A stretch of DNA of 64,000 nucleotides from JANNRR01 sp043736155 (lineage in GTDB: Bacteria > Pseudomonadota > Alphaproteobacteria > Rhodobacterales > Rhodobacteraceae). The notes beneath the pieces were generated by a model, which did no database searches, was not told where the DNA came from, and was given only the letters and a program-made list of their open reading frames with translations. A program made the position numbers and the translations under genes. Where the stretch lies: positions 7,913 through 71,912 of the forward strand of contig JAYTDA010000037.1 in the NCBI GenBank assembly GCA_043736155.1, given 5' to 3'. Positions 8,682 to 17,382 of the stretch are shown here, piece by piece (positions within the stretch are counted from its first letter, which is position 1; each line of letters opens with the position of its first letter).

Positions 8682-9449
8682 TCACGCCGCCGCCTCGCGT
8701 GCCTTGTCCATTACAGCGCGCATTTGCCGGATTGCCGCGTCAAGTCCCACAAAGATCGCCTCGGCGATCAGGAAATGCCCGATGTTCAGCTCCACCACTT
8801 CGGGAAAGGCGGCGATCGGTCCAACGGTTTCATAGGTGATACCGTGACCTGCATGAACCTCCAGCCCCAGCGAATGGGCAAAGGCGGCCCCCCGGCGCAG
8901 CGCCGCCAGTTCGGCGTCGCGTTCGGCGAAACGCGCCTCGTGGTGCAGGTCGCAATAATGGCCGGCGTGCAGTTCCACCACGGCAGCACCGATCCGGGCC
9001 GAGGCTTCGATCTGGCGCGGGTCATGGCCGATGAACATCGACACCCGGGCGCCTGCATCGCGCAAGGGGGCGATGAAATCGGCCAGCCGGTTGGCATCGG
9101 ACGCCACATCCAGCCCGCCTTCGGTGGTGCGTTCAGCGCGGTTTTCCGGCACCAGACAGACGGCATGCGGGCGGAAACGCAGGGCAATCGCCTGCATTTC
9201 CGCGGTTGCCGCCATTTCGAAATTCAGGGGCAGCCGCAACTCGGCGGTCAACCGGGCAATGTCTTCATCGCGGATATGGCGGCGGTCTTCGCGCAGATGG
9301 GCGGTGATGCCGTCGGCCCCGGCGGCTTCGGCCATGGCGGCGGCGCGCACCGGGTCGGGATAGGCAGAGCCGCGCGCGTTGCGCACCGTGGCGACATGAT
9401 CGATATTCACCCCCAGCCTGAGCCGCCCCAAAGGTTTTCCCGCCGCCAT
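8682..9449 (-). CDS. pdxJ: Pyridoxine 5'-phosphate synthase
   Basis: A 255-residue TIM-barrel enzyme that condenses 1-deoxyxylulose 5-phosphate with 3-amino-2-oxopropyl phosphate in vitamin B6 synthesis. The N-terminus LRLGVNIDHVATVRNARG and the segments ITAHLREDRRHI and VELHAGHYCD are diagnostic. Start ATG 9447-9449 was chosen because the frame upstream lies antisense-like within the DUF2062 gene. Only a short gap separates it from that gene. Confidence 0.96.
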   Translation of the reverse strand: MAAGKPLGRLRLGVNIDHVATVRNARGSAYPDPVRAAAMAEAAGADGITAHLREDRRHIRDEDIARLTAELRLPLNFEMAATAEMQAIALRFRPHAVCLVPENRAERTTEGGLDVASDANRLADFIAPLRDAGARVSMFIGHDPRQIEASARIGAAVVELHAGHYCDLHHEARFAERDAELAALRRGAAFAHSLGLEVHAGHGITYETVGPIAAFPEVVELNIGHFLIAEAIFVGLDAAIRQMRAVMDKAREAAA

Positions 9450-9472
9450 CCCGTTCGCCTCCGTCACCTGCG

Positions 9473-10141
9473 TCAGGTCTGATCGACCTTGCGCTGCATC
9501 GCCCGTTCCGCCTCGGACCGCGCCTTGGCGGCCCGCACCCGTTCGATCCGCTCTTTCAGCTTGACCTCGCGCAGCTTCTGATAGCCGTGCACAATCGGTA
9601 TCGTAACATAATAGAAGCCAAGGCTGACCACCAGACCGGGGATGATACCGCCGACCAGATAGGGCAGGAAAATCGTGCGGATGAAATTGCCCAGCCGGTA
9701 CCAGTGGGTGATATCGGCGGTAAAGACCGCCTTGGCATTGGCCCAAAGCTCGGCTCCGGCATAGCCAAAGGCATCGCCGATTTCGCGCAATGATATGCCG
9801 GCCGGATACCCCAATATCCAGTGACCCAGTTCCACCGAACTCCACGCCACCAGTGGGGTGGTCAGCGGGTTGCCGGCAAAGGTGGCCAGCAGCGCTGCCA
9901 GAATGTTGCCACGGGAGGCCCAGGCAATCAGCGCGGCCAAAAACCAGTGAAAGCCGAACAGCGGGGTAAAGGACACGAACACCCCGGCAAACACGCCACG
10001 GGCAATGCGGTGTGGATCATCGGGCAACCGGCGCAACCGATGGCTGACATAGGTCGCAGCGCGTGCCCAGCCACCGCGCGGCCAAAAAAGCTCGCGCAAC
10101 ACCTGCAGAACCGAGCGCCTGTTGCGCCGCTTGAAGACCAC
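9473..10141 (-). CDS. DUF2062 family membrane protein
   Basis: A membrane protein of about 222 residues with the DUF2062 core PHRIARGVFAGVFVSFTPLFGFH and AGNPLTTPL. Hydrophobic helices follow (FLAALIAWASRGNILAALLATFAG and FLPYLVGGIIPGLVVSLGFYY) and the C-terminus is strongly charged. The start is set at GTG 10139-10141, which has a strong ribosome site (GGGAGGGG). An upstream in-frame ATG at 10210 would overlap rel by 35 bp. The function is unknown, but the gene habitually sits between rel and pdxJ in this group. Confidence 0.85.
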   Translation of the reverse strand: MVFKRRNRRSVLQVLRELFWPRGGWARAATYVSHRLRRLPDDPHRIARGVFAGVFVSFTPLFGFHWFLAALIAWASRGNILAALLATFAGNPLTTPLVAWSSVELGHWILGYPAGISLREIGDAFGYAGAELWANAKAVFTADITHWYRLGNFIRTIFLPYLVGGIIPGLVVSLGFYYVTIPIVHGYQKLREVKLKERIERVRAAKARSEAERAMQRKVDQT

Positions 10142-10175
10142 CTTACCCCTCCCTTGCCGCCCATGCCGCGCCAGA

Positions 10176-12296
10176 TCAGGGTTTCCTGCTCTGATCCCGG
10201 TGCCGTTCAATCCCTGCCACGTCGCTTTCCGCCTCCAGCGCGGTCATCACGGCATGCAAATGTTCGACGTCACGCAGGTCTACATCGACAATCAGGCGAT
10301 AGTAGTCCGGTTTTCTGTCAACAAAATGTAGGTCAGATATATTCGCTTTCTGCTCGCCGATAAGGGTGCAAATGCGCCCCAACACGCCACTGTCATTGCT
10401 GATCGCGATATTGAGAGACACCGTGTGAATCGGCGGGTGGCGGCCGGAGTTCCAGCGCAGGTCAACCCACCGCTCGGGTGCATCCTCGAACTCTTCCAGC
10501 GACGGGCAGTCGATGGCATGCACCACCACGCCCTGGCCGCGATAGGTGATGCCCACGATCCGTTCCCCCGGCACCGGCTGGCAGCATCCGGCGCGGCGGA
10601 ACGCCTGATCGGGCGACAGGCCGACCACCGGGCGCTTGGCATCGACTTCGGCACCGGTCGAGGCGGCCAGTTCCGGGTACAGGGTTTCCACCACCTTGCG
10701 CGCCGAAATCTCTGCAGACCCCAGTTGCGCCAGCAGATCCTCGGCGTCGGCCAGACCAAGCGTCTTGGCGGCAGTGCGCAGCGCCTTGTCGGAGGCTTTC
10801 TTGCCGACATGTTCAAACGCCAGCCGCGCCAGTTCCTGACCCAGCTTGATGAACCGCCCCTTGTCCTCTTCGCGCAGCGACCGGCGAATCGCCGCCTTGG
10901 CGCGGCCGGTCACCACAATGTCGATCCAGGTCGACTGTGGCCGCTGCCCCTCGGCGGTGATGATTTCGACCGATTGGCCGTTTTTCAGCCGGGTCCACAG
11001 CGGCACCCGGATGCCGTCAACCTTGGCCGAGACACAGGAATTGCCGATCCGGGTATGGATCGCATAGGCATAATCCAGCGGTGTGGCCCCGCGCGGCAAC
11101 TGGATCACGTCGCCTTTGGGGGTAAAGCAGAAAACCTGATCGGAATACATTTCCAGCTTGACGTTTTCCAGGAACTCTTCGTTATCCTCGCCCTGGTCAA
11201 AGCGTTCGGTCAGGGTGGAAAGCCACTTCGCCGGATCGACGGCAAACGGGTTCTGTGCCCGTGCCCCGTCGCGGTACGACCAGTGCGCCGCCACCCCCGC
11301 CTCTGCCACTTCATGCATCTGGCGGGTGCGGATCTGCACCTCGACCCGTTTGCCGTCGCGCCCCGACACCGTGGTATGGATCGAGCGGTAGCCATTGGTC
11401 TTGGGTTGGCTGATATAGTCCTTGAACCGCCCCGGTACCGCGTGCCAGCGGGTGTGAATGACACCCAGCACCCGGTAACAATCGGCATCGTTCCGGGTGA
11501 TGATCCGAAAACCGTAGATGTCCGAAAGCCTTGAAAATCCGAGGCTTTTTTCCTGCATCTTGCGCCAGATCGAATAGGGTTTCTTGGCGCGGCCAAAGAC
11601 ATCCGCCTCGATCCCGGCCTTTTCCAGTTCGGCATGCAGATCGGCGGTGATCTTGTGGATCGCTTCGCCGGTTTCGCGCTGCAGGGTGATGAAATGCCGG
11701 ATGATACTGGACCTTCCTTCGGGGTTCAGCACCCGGAACGACAGATCCTCCAGCTCTTCGCGCATCCACTGCATTCCCATGCGGCCGGCAAGGGGGGCAA
11801 AGATTTCCATGGTTTCGCGCGACTTGCGCGCCTGCTTGTCCGCAGCCAGGCTTTTGATCGTGCGCATATTGTGCAGCCGGTCTGCCAGTTTGACCAGAAT
11901 GACCCGCAGGTCGCGCGACATCGCCAACAACAGCTTGCGGAAGTTTTCGGCCTGTTTGGCTTCGGATGACGACAGCTGCAAATTGGTCAGCTTGGTGACA
12001 CCATCGACCAGTTCTGCCACCTCTTCGCCAAACAGCCGCGAAATTTCGGCATAGGTGCTCTTGGTGTCTTCGATCGCGTCATGCAGCAGGGCGGTGACGA
12101 TGGTGGCGTCATCCAGCCGCTGTTCGGTCAGGATGGCGGCGACCTGCACCGGATGGGTGAAATATTCCTCGCCGGAATGGCGCATCTGGCCGGTATGCAT
12201 TTTGCGGCCATAGGCATAGGCCCGGCGGATCAGGTCGGCATCGGTTGTGGGATTGTAATTGTGGACCAGTGCGATCAGGTCTTCAACGTCGATCAT
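10176..12296 (-). CDS. rel: Bifunctional (p)ppGpp synthetase/hydrolase (Rel/SpoT)
   Basis: A 706-residue stringent-response enzyme. The hydrolase HD motif LHDAIEDT is intact at residues ~71-78. The synthetase region contains KKPYSIWRKM, DIYGFRII and TNGYRSIHT. A TGS domain follows (QVFCFTPKGDVIQLPRGATPLDYAYAIHT), then a C-terminal ACT domain ending in DVEHLHAVMTALEAESDV. With both catalytic sites present it should make and degrade (p)ppGpp, as the single Rel of alphaproteobacteria usually does. It follows rpoZ, whose product also binds ppGpp in RNA polymerase. Confidence 0.96.
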   Translation of the reverse strand: MIDVEDLIALVHNYNPTTDADLIRRAYAYGRKMHTGQMRHSGEEYFTHPVQVAAILTEQRLDDATIVTALLHDAIEDTKSTYAEISRLFGEEVAELVDGVTKLTNLQLSSSEAKQAENFRKLLLAMSRDLRVILVKLADRLHNMRTIKSLAADKQARKSRETMEIFAPLAGRMGMQWMREELEDLSFRVLNPEGRSSIIRHFITLQRETGEAIHKITADLHAELEKAGIEADVFGRAKKPYSIWRKMQEKSLGFSRLSDIYGFRIITRNDADCYRVLGVIHTRWHAVPGRFKDYISQPKTNGYRSIHTTVSGRDGKRVEVQIRTRQMHEVAEAGVAAHWSYRDGARAQNPFAVDPAKWLSTLTERFDQGEDNEEFLENVKLEMYSDQVFCFTPKGDVIQLPRGATPLDYAYAIHTRIGNSCVSAKVDGIRVPLWTRLKNGQSVEIITAEGQRPQSTWIDIVVTGRAKAAIRRSLREEDKGRFIKLGQELARLAFEHVGKKASDKALRTAAKTLGLADAEDLLAQLGSAEISARKVVETLYPELAASTGAEVDAKRPVVGLSPDQAFRRAGCCQPVPGERIVGITYRGQGVVVHAIDCPSLEEFEDAPERWVDLRWNSGRHPPIHTVSLNIAISNDSGVLGRICTLIGEQKANISDLHFVDRKPDYYRLIVDVDLRDVEHLHAVMTALEAESDVAGIERHRDQSRKP

Positions 12297-12343
12297 TCCC
12301 GCCGCTTTCTGACCCTTTCGTCTTCTGGTACCGCCGGAAGGGT

Positions 12344-12697
12344 CTAGCCGTTGCCTTGCGCTTCCATCAGGGCGCGCAACAGTTTTTCCTCGGACAGATC
12401 ATCCTGTTGCGGGCGGTCGACTTCGGCACCCATCAACAAGGCCATCTCGTCGTCTTCGGGCATGTCAATTTCGATCTGGGTCTGCAGGCTTTCGATCATG
12501 CGTTCGCGCAAGGCGTCGGCCCCTTGAGTCTCATCAGCGATTTCGCGCAAGGACACGACCGGGTTCTTGTCATTGTCGCGGTCCACCGTGACAGGGGAAC
12601 CTGCGGTGATCTCGCGCGCCCGGTGGGCGGCAAGCATCACCAGTTCAAACCGGTTCGGAACCTTGTCAACGCAGTCTTCAACCGTTACGCGGGCCAT
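12344..12697 (-). CDS. rpoZ: RNA polymerase omega subunit
   Basis: The 117-residue product starts MARVTVEDCVDKVPNRFELVMLAAHRAREI, the conserved omega fold that clamps the beta-prime subunit. An acidic C-terminal tail (IDMPEDDEMALL and beyond) is typical of alphaproteobacterial omegas. It lies 47 bp upstream of rel, an arrangement shared with many proteobacteria. A plausible promoter lies just upstream. Confidence 0.96.
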   Translation of the reverse strand: MARVTVEDCVDKVPNRFELVMLAAHRAREITAGSPVTVDRDNDKNPVVSLREIADETQGADALRERMIESLQTQIEIDMPEDDEMALLMGAEVDRPQQDDLSEEKLLRALMEAQGNG

Positions 12698-12732
12698 GAG
12701 AGATCCAATCCGTCAGAAATGTTGGAAGGGTC

Positions 12733-12761
12733 TACTTATGCAACGACGCGCGCCTTGACAA
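12733..12761 (-). promoter_or_regulatory. Predicted sigma-70-type promoter of rpoZ-rel
   Basis: On the minus strand TTGTCA (12756-12761) and TAAGTA (12733-12738) are separated by 17 bp, about 35 bp before the rpoZ ATG. Both hexamers match the consensus in four or more positions or nearly so. It is a prediction from sequence alone. Confidence 0.45.
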
Positions 12762-12808
12762 GCCGTGATTTGGCATGGCCACAGCGCCCTGGCGTCGCAC
12801 CCCCGATG

Positions 12809-13417
12809 TCAGGGCACCGGGACAACGGCACCGACATCGCCCGGCGGCAAGGCATCCACCATCTGCCGCACGCTCAGCCCCAGCACCGGGTGGCACCAGT
12901 CGGGGGCAACATCCAGCAGCGGCACCAGAACAAAGGCGCGTTCCTGCATCCTTGGATGCGGCAGGATCAATTCATCCGGTGCCCGCAGTTTTTGCTGATC
13001 CGGGGCCAGAACCTGCCAAAGCCGGTAGCCCTCGGCGCTGGGGCTGACGATATCGCCAAAGGCCAGCAGGTCCAGATCAAGCGTCCGGTTGCCCCAGCGC
13101 TGCAACCTTTGCCGCCCCAGATCAGCCTCGGTCTGGTGCAGAACCGCCAAGAGTGCGGATGGGGACAGAGTTGTTGATAGAATCGCTGCAGCGTTGATAT
13201 AGTCGGGTCCAGCACCGATGGGGAAACAGGGTGTCATGAAAAACCGGCTGACCCGCTCGACCCGGACCGAATCACTTGCCAGCCGCTGGCAAGCCAGTTC
13301 CATCGTTTGTAACGGTTTTCCGAACTGTGACGCAACGTTCCCCCCGAAAGCCACCAATGCTACCTGTCGTAAAGGCTGCTTTACGGCATTTCCTGACGCT
13401 GGAGACTCTTGAGCCAC
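12809..13417 (-). CDS. folK: 2-amino-4-hydroxy-6-hydroxymethyldihydropteridine pyrophosphokinase
   Basis: A 202-residue HPPK that pyrophosphorylates the pterin alcohol before dihydropteroate synthesis in folate production. VALVAFGGNVASQ is the N-terminal pterin-binding strand. The family signature is RWGNRTLDLDLLAFGD, and LPHPRMQERAFVLVPLLDV gives the last catalytic segment. The first ~15 residues may be an over-extended start. Its gene is divergent from the NYN-domain gene and upstream of rpoZ. Confidence 0.94.
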   Translation of the reverse strand: MAQESPASGNAVKQPLRQVALVAFGGNVASQFGKPLQTMELACQRLASDSVRVERVSRFFMTPCFPIGAGPDYINAAAILSTTLSPSALLAVLHQTEADLGRQRLQRWGNRTLDLDLLAFGDIVSPSAEGYRLWQVLAPDQQKLRAPDELILPHPRMQERAFVLVPLLDVAPDWCHPVLGLSVRQMVDALPPGDVGAVVPVP

Positions 13418-13518
13418 CGCTGAATTCCTCCTAAAACACGCTTTCTCTGCAAGTCATTTCAGGTCGCATTTCCACTCTCTGAAGTCGATAGGCAGGGACC
13501 ATTTTGAAAGGGCTTTAG

Positions 13519-14091
13519 ATGTTTTACAAAGATGAAAGGCTGGCGCTGTTCATTGACGGCTCCAACCTTTACGCCGCTGCCAAGGCCTTGGGCTTTGACA
13601 TCGATTACAAGCTGCTGCGGCAGGAATTCATGCGCCGGGGCAAGCTGCTGCGGGCGTTCTACTATACCGCCCTGCTGGAAAATGACGAATATTCCCCGAT
13701 CCGCCCGCTGGTCGACTGGCTGCATTACAACGGCTTTTCGATGGTGACCAAACCGGCCAAGGAATATACCGACAGTCAGGGCCGCCGCAAGGTCAAGGGC
13801 AACATGGATATCGAACTGACCGTCGATGCCATGGAACTGGCGCCGCGTGTCGACCATATCGTGCTGTTTTCCGGCGACGGCGATTTCCGCCCGCTGGTTG
13901 AAAGCCTGCAACGGCAGGGTGTCCGGGTCTCGGTGGTGTCGACGATCCGCAGCCAGCCGCCGATGATCGCCGACGAACTGCGCCGCCAGGCCGACAATTT
14001 CATCGAACTGGATGAATTGCGCGATGTGGTGGGCCGACCGCCGCGCGAACCAAGGTTTGAGCGGGAAGAGGCACCGCAAGCCGAACAATGA
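13519..14091 (+). CDS. NYN-domain (LabA/DUF88 family) protein
   Basis: A 190-residue protein with the PIN-like NYN nuclease fold. LALFIDGSNLYAA carries the first conserved aspartate, and KGNMDIELTVDAM plus IVLFSGDGDFRPLVE carry the other acidic residues of the metal site. Family members are predicted ribonucleases; the exact substrate is unknown. The charged C-terminal tail (REPRFEREEAPQAEQ) is outside the domain. The gene is divergent from folK and upstream of ispH with a 158-bp gap containing a hairpin. Confidence 0.92.
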   Translation: MFYKDERLALFIDGSNLYAAAKALGFDIDYKLLRQEFMRRGKLLRAFYYTALLENDEYSPIRPLVDWLHYNGFSMVTKPAKEYTDSQGRRKVKGNMDIELTVDAMELAPRVDHIVLFSGDGDFRPLVESLQRQGVRVSVVSTIRSQPPMIADELRRQADNFIELDELRDVVGRPPREPRFEREEAPQAEQ

Positions 14092-14126
14092 TGCTTCGGC
14101 CAGCGCAGCGCCGCTGGAACCCTATC

Positions 14127-14171
14127 CCGGTCCGGCAGGAATGGTCTGGGGCCATTCTGTGCCGGAACCGG
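14127..14171. repeat. Long imperfect hairpin upstream of ispH
   Basis: CCGGTCCGGCAGGAATGG (14127-14144) pairs with 14152-14171 over about 18 bp with one or two mismatches. It lies between the NYN gene and ispH. No T-tract follows, so a Rho-independent terminator is not obvious; a processing site or attenuator is possible. Confidence 0.55.
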
Positions 14172-14249
14172 TGACAAGGCTGACGTCTCTGGGGCTTTCA
14201 ACGCCTGCAACCGGCTGATACCAGTTGCCGGCAACCACCCGGAACCCAG

Positions 14250-15197
14250 ATGCCCAAACCCCTGACCCTGTATCTTGCAGCACCCCGCGGCTTTTGCGCC
14301 GGGGTCGACCGCGCCATCCGCATCGTCGAACTGGCGTTGGAAAAATGGGGGGCACCGGTCTATGTCCGCCACGAGATCGTGCATAACAAATATGTCGTCG
14401 ATGGCTTGCGCGCCAAAGGCGCGGTGTTTGTCGAGGACCTGGACGACTGTCCGGTGGACCGCCCGGTGGTGTTTTCCGCCCATGGAGTGCCAAAGTCGGT
14501 GCCTGCCGCCGCCGCCGCCCGCCAGATGATCGTGGTTGATGCCACCTGCCCCTTGGTGACCAAGGTTCATAACGAGGCACAACGGCACCATGAGGCCGGG
14601 TTGCAGATGGTGATGATCGGCCATGCCGGTCACCCCGAAACCATCGGCACCATGGGCCAGTTGCCGGAGGGTGAAGTGCTGCTGGTGGAAACCGCCGCCG
14701 ATGTGGCGCAGGTGCAGGTGCGTGACCCTGTGCGGCTCGCCTACATCACCCAGACCACCCTGTCGGTCGATGATACCGCCGGGGTGGTTGCCGCCTTGCA
14801 GGCACGGTTTCCCGCCATTGTCGGCCCGCATAAAGAGGATATCTGCTACGCCACCACCAACCGCCAGGCAGCGGTCAAGGCGATTGCCGGCCGGATCGAT
14901 GCGCTTTTGGTGATCGGCGCCCCCAACTCCTCCAATTCGCGCCGCCTGGTCGAGGTTGGTCGCTCTGCCGGTTGCCCCTATGCGCAACTGGTGCAGCGGG
15001 CGTCGGACATCGACTGGCGCGCGCTGCAAGGGATCAGGGCGGTAGGTGTCACCGCCGGCGCCTCTGCCCCCGAAGTGCTGGTGGATGAAGTGATCGAGGC
15101 GTTTCGCCAGCGCTTTGACACCACGGTCGAACGGGTGGAAACCGCGCAAGAGACCATCGAATTCAAGGTGCCGCGGATTCTGCGCACCCCGGTCTGA
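14250..15197 (+). CDS. ispH: 4-hydroxy-3-methylbut-2-enyl diphosphate reductase
   Basis: A 315-residue [4Fe-4S] enzyme producing IPP and DMAPP in the last step of the MEP isoprenoid pathway. The three cluster cysteines lie in PRGFCAGVDRA, DATCPLVTKVH and KEDICYATTNRQ. The conserved substrate motifs HEIVHNKYVV, SAHGVPKSV and TQTTLSVDDT are present. Length is normal. rnhA follows after 27 bp, a common pairing in this group. Confidence 0.97.
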   Translation: MPKPLTLYLAAPRGFCAGVDRAIRIVELALEKWGAPVYVRHEIVHNKYVVDGLRAKGAVFVEDLDDCPVDRPVVFSAHGVPKSVPAAAAARQMIVVDATCPLVTKVHNEAQRHHEAGLQMVMIGHAGHPETIGTMGQLPEGEVLLVETAADVAQVQVRDPVRLAYITQTTLSVDDTAGVVAALQARFPAIVGPHKEDICYATTNRQAAVKAIAGRIDALLVIGAPNSSNSRRLVEVGRSAGCPYAQLVQRASDIDWRALQGIRAVGVTAGASAPEVLVDEVIEAFRQRFDTTVERVETAQETIEFKVPRILRTPV

Positions 15198-15224
15198 CCC
15201 AACCTCCGCCGCAAAGGACCTGCA

Positions 15225-15692
15225 ATGCCAGAGCTGTTTGCCTATACCGATGGTGCCTGTTCCGGCAATCCCGGCCCCGGTGGCTGGGGGGTGCTGATGC
15301 TGGCGCGTGATGGCGACCAGGTGGTGAAGCAACGCAGCCTGTCCGGCGGTGCCGCCGATACCACCAACAACCGGATGGAACTGATGGCGGCGATTTCAGC
15401 GCTGGAGGCGCTGACCCGGCCGACCGCCCTGACCATCGTCACCGACAGCGTCTATGTCAGGAATGGCATTACCGAGTGGATGTTCGCCTGGAAGAAGCGC
15501 GGCTGGCGCACCGCAGACGGGTCAGCGGTCAAGAACGAGGATCTGTGGCGCAGGCTCGATTCGGCCGGGCAGGGTCATCAGGTCGATTGGCGCTGGATCA
15601 AGGGCCATGCCGGACATGCCGAGAACGAACGCGCCGATCAACTGGCACGGGCCGGGATGGCACCGTTCAAACCGGCAAAACCGAAAAGTTGA
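15225..15692 (+). CDS. rnhA: Ribonuclease HI
   Basis: A 155-residue enzyme degrading RNA in RNA-DNA hybrids. Catalytic residues are visible in AYTDGACSGNPGPGGWG (D), TTNNRMELMAAI (E) and TDSVYVRNGI (D). The basic handle region is WMFAWKKRGWRTADG, and the C-terminal aspartate lies in NERADQLARAG. Length is typical, and it appears co-transcribed with ispH. Confidence 0.97.
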   Translation: MPELFAYTDGACSGNPGPGGWGVLMLARDGDQVVKQRSLSGGAADTTNNRMELMAAISALEALTRPTALTIVTDSVYVRNGITEWMFAWKKRGWRTADGSAVKNEDLWRRLDSAGQGHQVDWRWIKGHAGHAENERADQLARAGMAPFKPAKPKS

Positions 15693-15722
15693 CACGAACG
15701 GGCGTTCGGTTATCCTCACCGG

Positions 15723-16250
15723 ATGGCACGCCCCCGTCGCATCCCCGATACCTCGGTCTATGCCCTGATCCGCACGATGCTGGCGCAAGACGGCCCGCGT
15801 GGCGTCAGCTTTGCTGCTGTCGCTGCGCGATCCGGTCTGGCGGCGCCGTCGCTGGTGGAACGCTACGGCAGCCGCGACCGGATGGTGCTGGCTGCCCTGA
15901 CCGAGGGGTGGGACCGGATCGATCAGCTGACGGCGCTGGCGATTTCCGCCACGGGCAAGGGCAGCAAGGGTGCTGCCGCGCTGCTCAAATCGCTCGCCCC
16001 TGCCGATCCGGCGTTGCCGCCGCCGGAGCTGCCGGTGCTGCTGGGCCAGCTGCTGGATGCCCCCTTGCGGCTGCGCGCCGCGGCCTGGCGCGACCGGGTG
16101 ATTGCCGCATTGGGCGAAAAGCTGGGCCACCCCGGCCACGCCCGCGCTGAAATGCTGTTTGCCGCCTGGCAGGGCCGGCTGTTCTGGGAACCGATGATCG
16201 ATCAGTCCTTCCGCCTGCGCGACGCCGCACGCCTGTTCACCGCCCACTGA
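15723..16250 (+). CDS. TetR-type transcriptional regulator
   Basis: The 175-residue product has an N-terminal helix-turn-helix (IRTMLAQDGPRGVSFAAVAA, then RSGLAAPSLVERYGSRDRMV at residues ~13-52) fitting the TetR family. A helical C-terminus, presumably ligand-binding, has no recognisable specificity. It follows rnhA by 30 bp in the same direction, so may be at the end of that operon. Its target cannot be read from the sequence. Confidence 0.75.
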   Translation: MARPRRIPDTSVYALIRTMLAQDGPRGVSFAAVAARSGLAAPSLVERYGSRDRMVLAALTEGWDRIDQLTALAISATGKGSKGAAALLKSLAPADPALPPPELPVLLGQLLDAPLRLRAAAWRDRVIAALGEKLGHPGHARAEMLFAAWQGRLFWEPMIDQSFRLRDAARLFTAH

Positions 16251-16350
16251 CCCCCCCGGCTTCTCTTTTGTGAAAATACTGATCTTCTGCTGCCGCCAAC
16301 GCCGCTATTGGCCCGGATTTCGAGTTTTCTGCGCTCCCCCCTCCATCAGC

Positions 16351-16476
16351 TTTCGGAACAATTTGACTGTTCGCAGAACATTCCGAAACGCCTCTGAATT
16401 TTCGTCGAAAATTCGGGAGTATCTTTGAATTTTCGTCGAAAATTCGGGAGTATCTTTGAATTTTCGCAGAAAATTC
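16351..16476. repeat. Palindrome array in the convergent tetR/fmt gap
   Basis: Three 19-bp palindromes of the type GAATTTTCGTCGAAAATTC lie at 16396-16414, 16427-16445 and 16458-16476 with an exact 31-bp period. The 12-bp spacers (GGGAGTATCTTT) are identical. The third copy has GCA instead of GTC at the centre. To their left TTTCGGAA (16351-16358) pairs with TTCCGAAA (16381-16388) around an inner TGTTCGCAGAACA. The array ends 6 bp before the fmt stop codon, between convergent genes. It could form cruciforms or RNA hairpins, or bind a dimeric protein. Confidence 0.85.
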
Positions 16477-16481
16477 GGGCC

Positions 16482-17375
16482 TTACCCCAGCTGGTCCGGC
16501 AAGGTCCAGCCCCGCAGCACCTCCCCTGTCGCCATCGGGCGCCTGCCTTCACGCTGTGCCTCGGTCACCTGAACAGCCCCCCTGCCGCAGGCCACCCGAA
16601 ACCCGCCCAGTACCTGCCCCGGCTCCCCCTGCCCCTCGGCGACACGGCTGCGCAGCAGCTTCAGCCGCTCACCCTCCACAAGGCACCAAGCCCCCGGAAA
16701 CGGCGACAGCGCCCGGATCTGGCGGTCGATCTCCACAGCGCTGCGGGTCCAGTCGACCCGCGCCTCGGCCTTGTCGATCTTGGCGGCATAGCTCACCCCC
16801 TCCGCCGGTTGTGGCGCCGCCACCGGCAACGGCTGTGCCAGCACATCGCAGATCAGCCCCGCCGCTTGCACCGACAGCCGCGCCAGCAGCTCTGCCCCGG
16901 TGTCTTCGGCCCCGATCGCCACCACCTCGCGGGCCAGCACCGGCCCGGTATCCAGCCCCGCCGCCATCTGCATGATGCAGAGGCCGGTTTCGGCATCGCC
17001 TGCCAGGATCGCCCGCTGCACCGGAGCCGCGCCGCGCCAGCGCGGCAACAGCGAGGCATGGATGTTCAGACAGCCCAGCCTCGGCGCATCCAGCACCGCC
17101 TGCGGCAACAACAGCCCGTAAGCCACCACCACCGCCACATCGGCCCCCCAGGCGGCAAACTCCGCCTGGACACCTGCGTCGCGCAACGACAAAGGATGGC
17201 GGACCGGCAGACCCAGCGCCGCTGCCGCCGCCTGGACCGGGCCGGGCCGGTCCTGTTTGCCACGGCCCGCCGGTCGCGGCGGCTGGCAATAGACCGCCAC
17301 CACCTGATGGCGCGCCGCCAGCGCCTGCAATACCGGCACCGAGAACTCCGGTGTTCCCATGAAGATCACCTTCAT
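16482..17375 (-). CDS. fmt: Methionyl-tRNA formyltransferase
   Basis: A 297-residue enzyme that formylates initiator Met-tRNA using 10-formyl-THF. The N-terminus MKVIFMGTPEFSVPVLQALA and the catalytic segment CLNIHASLLPRWRGAAPVQRAI are diagnostic; a C-terminal OB-like domain follows. It lies 7 bp after the third deformylase-like gene. Formylation and deformylation functions are therefore grouped in one transcript. Confidence 0.96.
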   Translation of the reverse strand: MKVIFMGTPEFSVPVLQALAARHQVVAVYCQPPRPAGRGKQDRPGPVQAAAAALGLPVRHPLSLRDAGVQAEFAAWGADVAVVVAYGLLLPQAVLDAPRLGCLNIHASLLPRWRGAAPVQRAILAGDAETGLCIMQMAAGLDTGPVLAREVVAIGAEDTGAELLARLSVQAAGLICDVLAQPLPVAAPQPAEGVSYAAKIDKAEARVDWTRSAVEIDRQIRALSPFPGAWCLVEGERLKLLRSRVAEGQGEPGQVLGGFRVACGRGAVQVTEAQREGRRPMATGEVLRGWTLPDQLG

Positions 17376-17382
17376 CGCGCCC

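Noticed and set aside
16396..16476. CRISPR-like array
   Set aside because: The three repeats are palindromes with identical spacers of 12 bp, there are no cas genes, and the unit is too short.
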